Below, one piece after another: positions 52,818 through 54,770 of a DNA stretch of 54,770 nucleotides (its first letter is position 1; every line of letters starts with the position of its first letter). Both the position numbers and the translations under genes were made by a program. Location: NCBI GenBank assembly GCA_027604185.1, contig JADGKB010000096.1, positions 1 to 54,770 of the forward strand. The letters run 5' to 3'. This stretch comes from Boothiomyces macroporosus. Lineage: Eukaryota; Chytridiomycota; Chytridiomycetes; Rhizophydiales; Terramycetaceae. Below the pieces are notes generated by a model, which saw only the letters and a program-made list of their open reading frames with translations, was not told the origin of the DNA and did no database searches.

Positions 52818-54770
52818 TTATATTCTAGTATCTTTGGTAATGTATACAGCCACCAAAGGTAAACCAATAGCCGCAAATAGCACCATCGTGCCTTGCAGCA
52901 CACGGTACTTCCAAACGGTGCTTGGTTGTTGCACCAAGTTGAACACTGGCGTCTTAATGACTGAAGATGTAGTAGATGATGCAACTGACTCTGCTAAACT
53001 ATCAGCAAACGAAGCAGTAGATCCGCTATTCTACTATTAAAATAAAAAAACCTTTTGGGTTTTGAAATATGCTTCACCATCTAAAGAACTTCTGGAAACT
53101 TCTTCTCTAATTCTTTGCATTGCTTTGGACTTGACCATTCTCCTTTGATCCTTCATATCTCCCACATTCTCAATGTCAAGCTGGCCTTGTACAATCTTTG
53201 GGTCAATTTCCCATGAAACGAACCCTTTTTCTTCGCGAACAAGGATTGGGAAGGTGTCACTGAATGACGGGTACAGCATCATGCACACAACCAGACACAG
53301 GAAGAAACCGAGGCACCATTGCAGAATCCAGTTGGCGTTAGGTGTCTCAATTTTGAGCGCTAGACGAACAACGTGCCAGACTATTCCAAACAAGAACGCC
53401 GAGTACGCGAGCAGCGGGAACCAGTTGGACTTTAGGATTTCGGTGATTGGCATCTTTGCGCCGTCCTTTCTGGAAGTCACAAATTCAACGTGGGAGGTCT
53501 TGCGCTGGATAAACTCGATGACTCTCTTGCCGGTCTTGAGCCAGACCATCTGGCACAGCGAGTGGAAAAAGATTGGCGCCAACCACACAATCTGCTGGCA
53601 GCCCCTCCACAGAGCCATGTCCTTGCTCCCCCTGATCAGGCGCACCTGCCACCATTGCAGGCAGCGGGTGACGAGGATGAACCCGCCCACAAAGATCGAA
53701 GTCTCCAGCAGCAGGGTGTACACTGGGGAAACGCCGAGAATAAAGTAAACCAAAGGCGCGATCGTCACTGCCAGATACGGGATGCACAGCACATACTGCC
53801 AGGCGTTGCAAAAGAACAGCGACGTGGCAGCCCACGGGAGCCCGACCTTGAAGAGCGGGTTGTCGTACTGCAGGATCTGCAGGCCGCCGGTGGACCATCT
53901 GAGCCTCTGCTTGTAGATGCCAACGACGTCGTCAACAGCTATGCCAAAGACCAGGTTTCTGAACAGGTACATGGTCGAGAAGCCCTCGCCAATCAGGTTG
54001 AACGACGTCTTAAAGTCCTCGGTGACCGACCAGTAGGACTGGCCGCCGAGCGAGAGCAAGCACTCTCTCCTGAACAGCACGCCAGTCCCGACACAGGGCG
54101 TGCCTCCAACACCGTCGGAGCCTTCGAACCCGGCAGCGTTAAAGTCTTCGGCAGTGTGCCACCACGGATCATTCTTGCCCAGGTTGTAGAACCGCTGCGG
54201 GATCTGCAGCATCGCGGTTTTTTCCTTGCGCACGTACTTGCCGTTCTTCAGCTCGAAAAAGTGCGGGATGGTCTTGAGCAGGAAGCTCTTTGTTACAATC
54301 ATGTCGCAGTCGAGGATGAGCACGTAGTCGCCCTTGGATTGCGGGAGCTTTGTGAAGCAGTGGTTGATGTTTCCAGCCTTGGCGTGGTGGTTGACACCTT
54401 TCACCTTTGGCCTTGCGCAGTATGTGATCTTGACTCTGCTTCCAATCGATTCCAATTCTGTTTGGATTCTGAGTGACATGAGTCTGATGTTGTCCCGTTT
54501 GCCATCATCCAGAACAAAGATATTCAATTTCCTCTTTGGATATTGCATATTAGCAGCAGCACAAACAGTAGCATCAACAATTTCTTCATCTTCATTGTAG
54601 GTTACGACATAAACATCAACGGATGGGAAATCGGCTTCTCTAATCATCTTGTATAGTTCCCTGTCTGGTCTAGTAATTGGAGACCACATCAACACCAAAG
54701 ACAACAAGAATTGCAGAGTCAAAAATAGTTCGCACACATAGATAAAGATACTGTAGCCGAGATGATCTGG
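52818..54770 (-). CDS. Cellulose-synthase-type GT2, copy 3 (5' end outside the window)
   Basis: 643 residues visible, open to the right edge; intron 53031-53051 (21 nt), at the same position as in copy 2 but with unrelated sequence. TM segment VCELFLTLQFLLSLVLMW, then the same GT2 core with DDGK, DCD, TED and QRLRW. The core is nearly identical to copies 1 and 2 (for example Ala to Thr in RIQTELES), while the tail (IDPKIVQGQLDIENVGDMK) and last exon (SVIKTPVFNLVQQPSTVWKY, TM GTMVLFAAIGLPLVAVYI) have diverged. The missing N-terminus probably carries ankyrin repeats as in copy 1. Orientation is opposite to copies 1 and 2. Confidence 0.88.
53208..54577 (-). repeat. GT2 core repeat, unit 3 (inverted)
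   Basis: Inverted copy of 42194-43594 and 43702-45102. Nearly identical over about 1.2 kb; differences cluster at the right edge (54410-54610), where synonymous changes accumulate, as expected at the end of a conversion tract. Confidence 0.85.

Noticed and set aside
1..54770. CRISPR arrays, operons, bacterial ribosome binding sites.
   Set aside because: The DNA is eukaryotic with spliceosomal introns; no such pattern is present.

Overview
The window is eukaryotic nuclear DNA, most likely from an early-diverging, chytrid-like fungus. Fungal content includes a GH18 chitinase with two CBM1 cellulose-binding modules, a glyoxal-oxidase-type copper radical oxidase, a thaumatin-like protein, chitin-binding-like secreted proteins, a fungal perilipin-like protein, a Chs4/Skt5-like Sel1-repeat regulator and a Cho1-type phosphatidylserine synthase. 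TAA, TAG and TGA all act as stops, which argues against ciliates with reassigned stop codons. The exact lineage cannot be fixed from sequence alone.

The dominant feature is splicing. I could place 54 introns by protein-family continuity, and every one is 18-23 nt long (18:1, 19:16, 20:20, 21:13, 22:2, 23:2). Forty-eight begin GTA, two are GC-AG with the 5' site GCAAGT, and most carry a branch-like TAAY/TGAY only 4-8 nt from the AG. No longer intron was needed anywhere. Many genes look broken in naive translation but are intact once these introns are removed. One gene (phosphatidylserine synthase, 47.1-47.9 kb) is almost invisible without them.

Layout. 0-5.7 kb (+): hAT/BED transposase-derived gene, two-TM protein, SDR reductase, DEDD exonuclease. 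5.7-11.8 kb: ABCG transporter (-), AP-2 mu (+), acetyl-CoA synthetase (-). 12.2-18.6 kb: two secreted chitin-binding-like proteins, an arrestin-like protein, ESCRT-II Vps36 and an unresolved zinc-ribbon membrane protein. 19.5-22.5 kb: two tandem genes that fuse an AIG1-like GTPase to TALE homeodomains, the most unusual protein architecture here. 22.6-32.1 kb (-): GH18 chitinase, front-end desaturase, thaumatin-like protein and PreP/Cym1, with two complementary Cu/Zn-SOD relics. 32.4-39.0 kb (-): inositol monophosphatase, perilipin-like protein, an unknown protein and a 1167-aa lectin-trefoil-glyoxal oxidase. 40.8-54.8 kb: three cellulose-synthase-type GT2 copies (two tandem +, one inverted -) around a PGAM5 phosphatase, a PGAM5-like pseudoenzyme, PS synthase and the Sel1 regulator.

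Functional themes are cell wall and extracellular carbohydrate (GT2 synthases, Sel1 regulator, chitinase, GLOX, CBM proteins), lipid metabolism (acetyl-CoA synthetase, desaturase, PS synthase, perilipin, SDR), and endosomal trafficking (AP-2 mu, Vps36, arrestin-like). The genome is compact: neighbouring stops lie 9-27 bp apart in several convergent pairs. Near-identical GC-rich blocks inside the GT2 copies, with diverged AT-rich flanks, point to gene conversion.
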